Of a DNA stretch of 64,000 nucleotides, positions 63,264 to 64,000 are shown in pieces (the stretch's first letter is position 1; each line of letters starts with the position of its first letter). Under the pieces are notes generated by a model, which was not told the origin of the DNA, searched no databases, and worked only from the letters and a program-made list of their open reading frames with translations. The translations under genes and the position numbers were made by a program. Source of the DNA: Raoultibacter massiliensis (GTDB lineage: Bacteria > Actinomycetota > Coriobacteriia > Coriobacteriales > Eggerthellaceae); NCBI RefSeq assembly GCF_900199545.1, contig NZ_LT962670.1, positions 328,662 to 392,661 of the forward strand. Direction: 5' to 3'.

Positions 63264-64000
63264 CTATACCTCGCCCTTCAAGAACTGCTCGATGAAGCCA
63301 GTATCGGCGGTTCCCGCGGCGAACGTTTCGTTTTCCATGATGGCGTACTGGAAATCGAGATTGGTCTTCACGCCCACGACTACCATTTCCTCAAGTGCGG
63401 TGCGCATTTTGGCGATGGCTTCGGTGCGGTCGCGTCCGTGCACGATGATCTTCGCGATCATCGAGTCGTAGTAGGGGGTGATCTGGTAGCCGTCGTAGGC
63501 GGCGGTGTCCACGCGCACGCCGTTTCCTCCGGGCAGGTGCATCTGCGAGATGGTGCCCGGCGAGGGAAGGAAGCCGCGGGCGGGTTCCTCGGCGTTGACC
63601 CGGCATTCGATAGCGTGTCCGCGCGGGTCGATGTCTTCCTGGGTGAAGGTGAGCGGCTCTCCTGCCGCAACGGAAATCATTTCCTCGATGAGGTCGGTGC
63701 GCGTGACCATTTCGGTGACGGGATGCTCCACTTGAATGCGCGTGTTCATCTCCATGAAGTAGAACGTGCGATCCTCGTCGAGCAGGAACTCGACGGTTCC
63801 CGCCGATGTGTAGCCGACCGCCTGTGCGGCGCGGATGGCGGCTTCGTTCATGGCGGCTCGAATCTCATCGTCAACGAACGGAGACGGGCTTTCCTCCACC
63901 ATTTTCTGATGATTGCGCTGCACCGAGCAAACGCGTTCGCCAAGCGCAACGATATTGCCGAAGGGGTCGCCGACGAGCTGCCCCTCCACGTGGCGTGGAT
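63264..64000 (-). CDS. accC: Biotin carboxylase AccC, C-terminal part (cut by window edge)
   Basis: The last 240 or so residues of an AccC-type biotin carboxylase. The ATP-grasp C-lobe has [28 protein letters not shown] with the catalytic Glu/Arg, and the biotin carboxylase C-terminal domain has [27 protein letters not shown] and [19 protein letters not shown]. The frame stays open to the end of the window, so the start lies beyond 64000. It may belong to acetyl-CoA carboxylase or to the biotin-dependent gene sets that travel with 5-oxoprolinase genes. Confidence 0.95.
   Translation of the reverse strand, partial: PRHVEGQLVGDPFGNIVALGERVCSVQRNHQKMVEESPSPFVDDEIRAAMNEAAIRAAQAVGYTSAGTVEFLLDEDRTFYFMEMNTRIQVEHPVTEMVTRTDLIEEMISVAAGEPLTFTQEDIDPRGHAIECRVNAEEPARGFLPSPGTISQMHLPGGNGVRVDTAAYDGYQITPYYDSMIAKIIVHGRDRTEAIAKMRTALEEMVVVGVKTNLDFQYAIMENETFAAGTADTGFIEQFLKGEV

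Overview
The window looks like a chromosomal segment of a gut-type anaerobe of the class Coriobacteriia, most likely family Eggerthellaceae. This is an inference from gene content: several twin-arginine/lipobox FAD reductases paired with multi-pass membrane LuxR regulators, a Mo-bis-MGD reductase operon, hybrid cluster protein, a glutamate decarboxylase/antiporter pair, a minimal type I-C CRISPR system, and moderately high GC. No mobile element, rRNA or intact tRNA was found.

Layout. 1-5770: type I-C CRISPR-Cas (cas5 truncated by the window edge, then cas8c, cas7, cas4, cas1, cas2 and an 8-repeat array). 5957-16236: stress and housekeeping genes (MarR regulator, UspA, a SugE/Gdx guanidinium exporter with a probable riboswitch leader, a surface 5'-nucleotidase, a DHA2 exporter, a frameshifted xpt, a DUF2064 protein, a cysteine hydrolase, and a Crp/Fnr regulator divergent from hcp). 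16641-23932: a respiratory unit made of a c-heme-type sensor kinase and response regulator, a 5-fold 11-bp-phased TTAAT operator, a triple-hairpin leader, and a molybdenum reductase operon (catalytic subunit, FeS subunit, TorD chaperone, membrane cytochrome). Three reading-frame lesions are visible in that operon. 24423-28946: a ferritin-like/VIT1 protein and a divergent FAD reductase/LuxR pair. 29204-38685: mazG, a GGDEF-EAL-PAS-GGDEF protein, a small alarmone synthetase, a ferredoxin-like protein, and a very unusual single-ORF fusion of a voltage-gated K+ channel, an ECF-S-like membrane module and a ROK sugar kinase.

38996-44888: an arginine:glycine amidinotransferase-like enzyme under a promoter with three repeated operator-like motifs, followed after a terminator by an EamA transporter; then an uncharacterised protein, an MHS transporter with a leader peptide, and a TetR regulator. 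45302-48520: a GadC-like antiporter and glutamate decarboxylase (acid resistance). 48690-52368: a second divergent LuxR/FAD reductase pair with a 21-bp perfect inverted repeat between them. 52578-56093: an XRE membrane regulator, a small membrane protein, an atypical Nramp-like transporter, and gene-poor DNA with inverted repeats. 56094-64000: recQ, pxpA, a third FAD reductase/LuxR pair, a YcsI-like (DUF1445) protein and the end of accC. The pxpA, ycsI and accC genes and the Nramp-like gene suggest a dispersed 5-oxoproline utilisation locus.

The most interesting observations are the channel-ECF-ROK fusion, the amidinotransferase/transporter unit with its repeat-bearing promoter, the heme-sensor/Mo-reductase control region, and the likely guanidine riboswitch at sugE. 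All calls come from reading the sequence; no database search was run.
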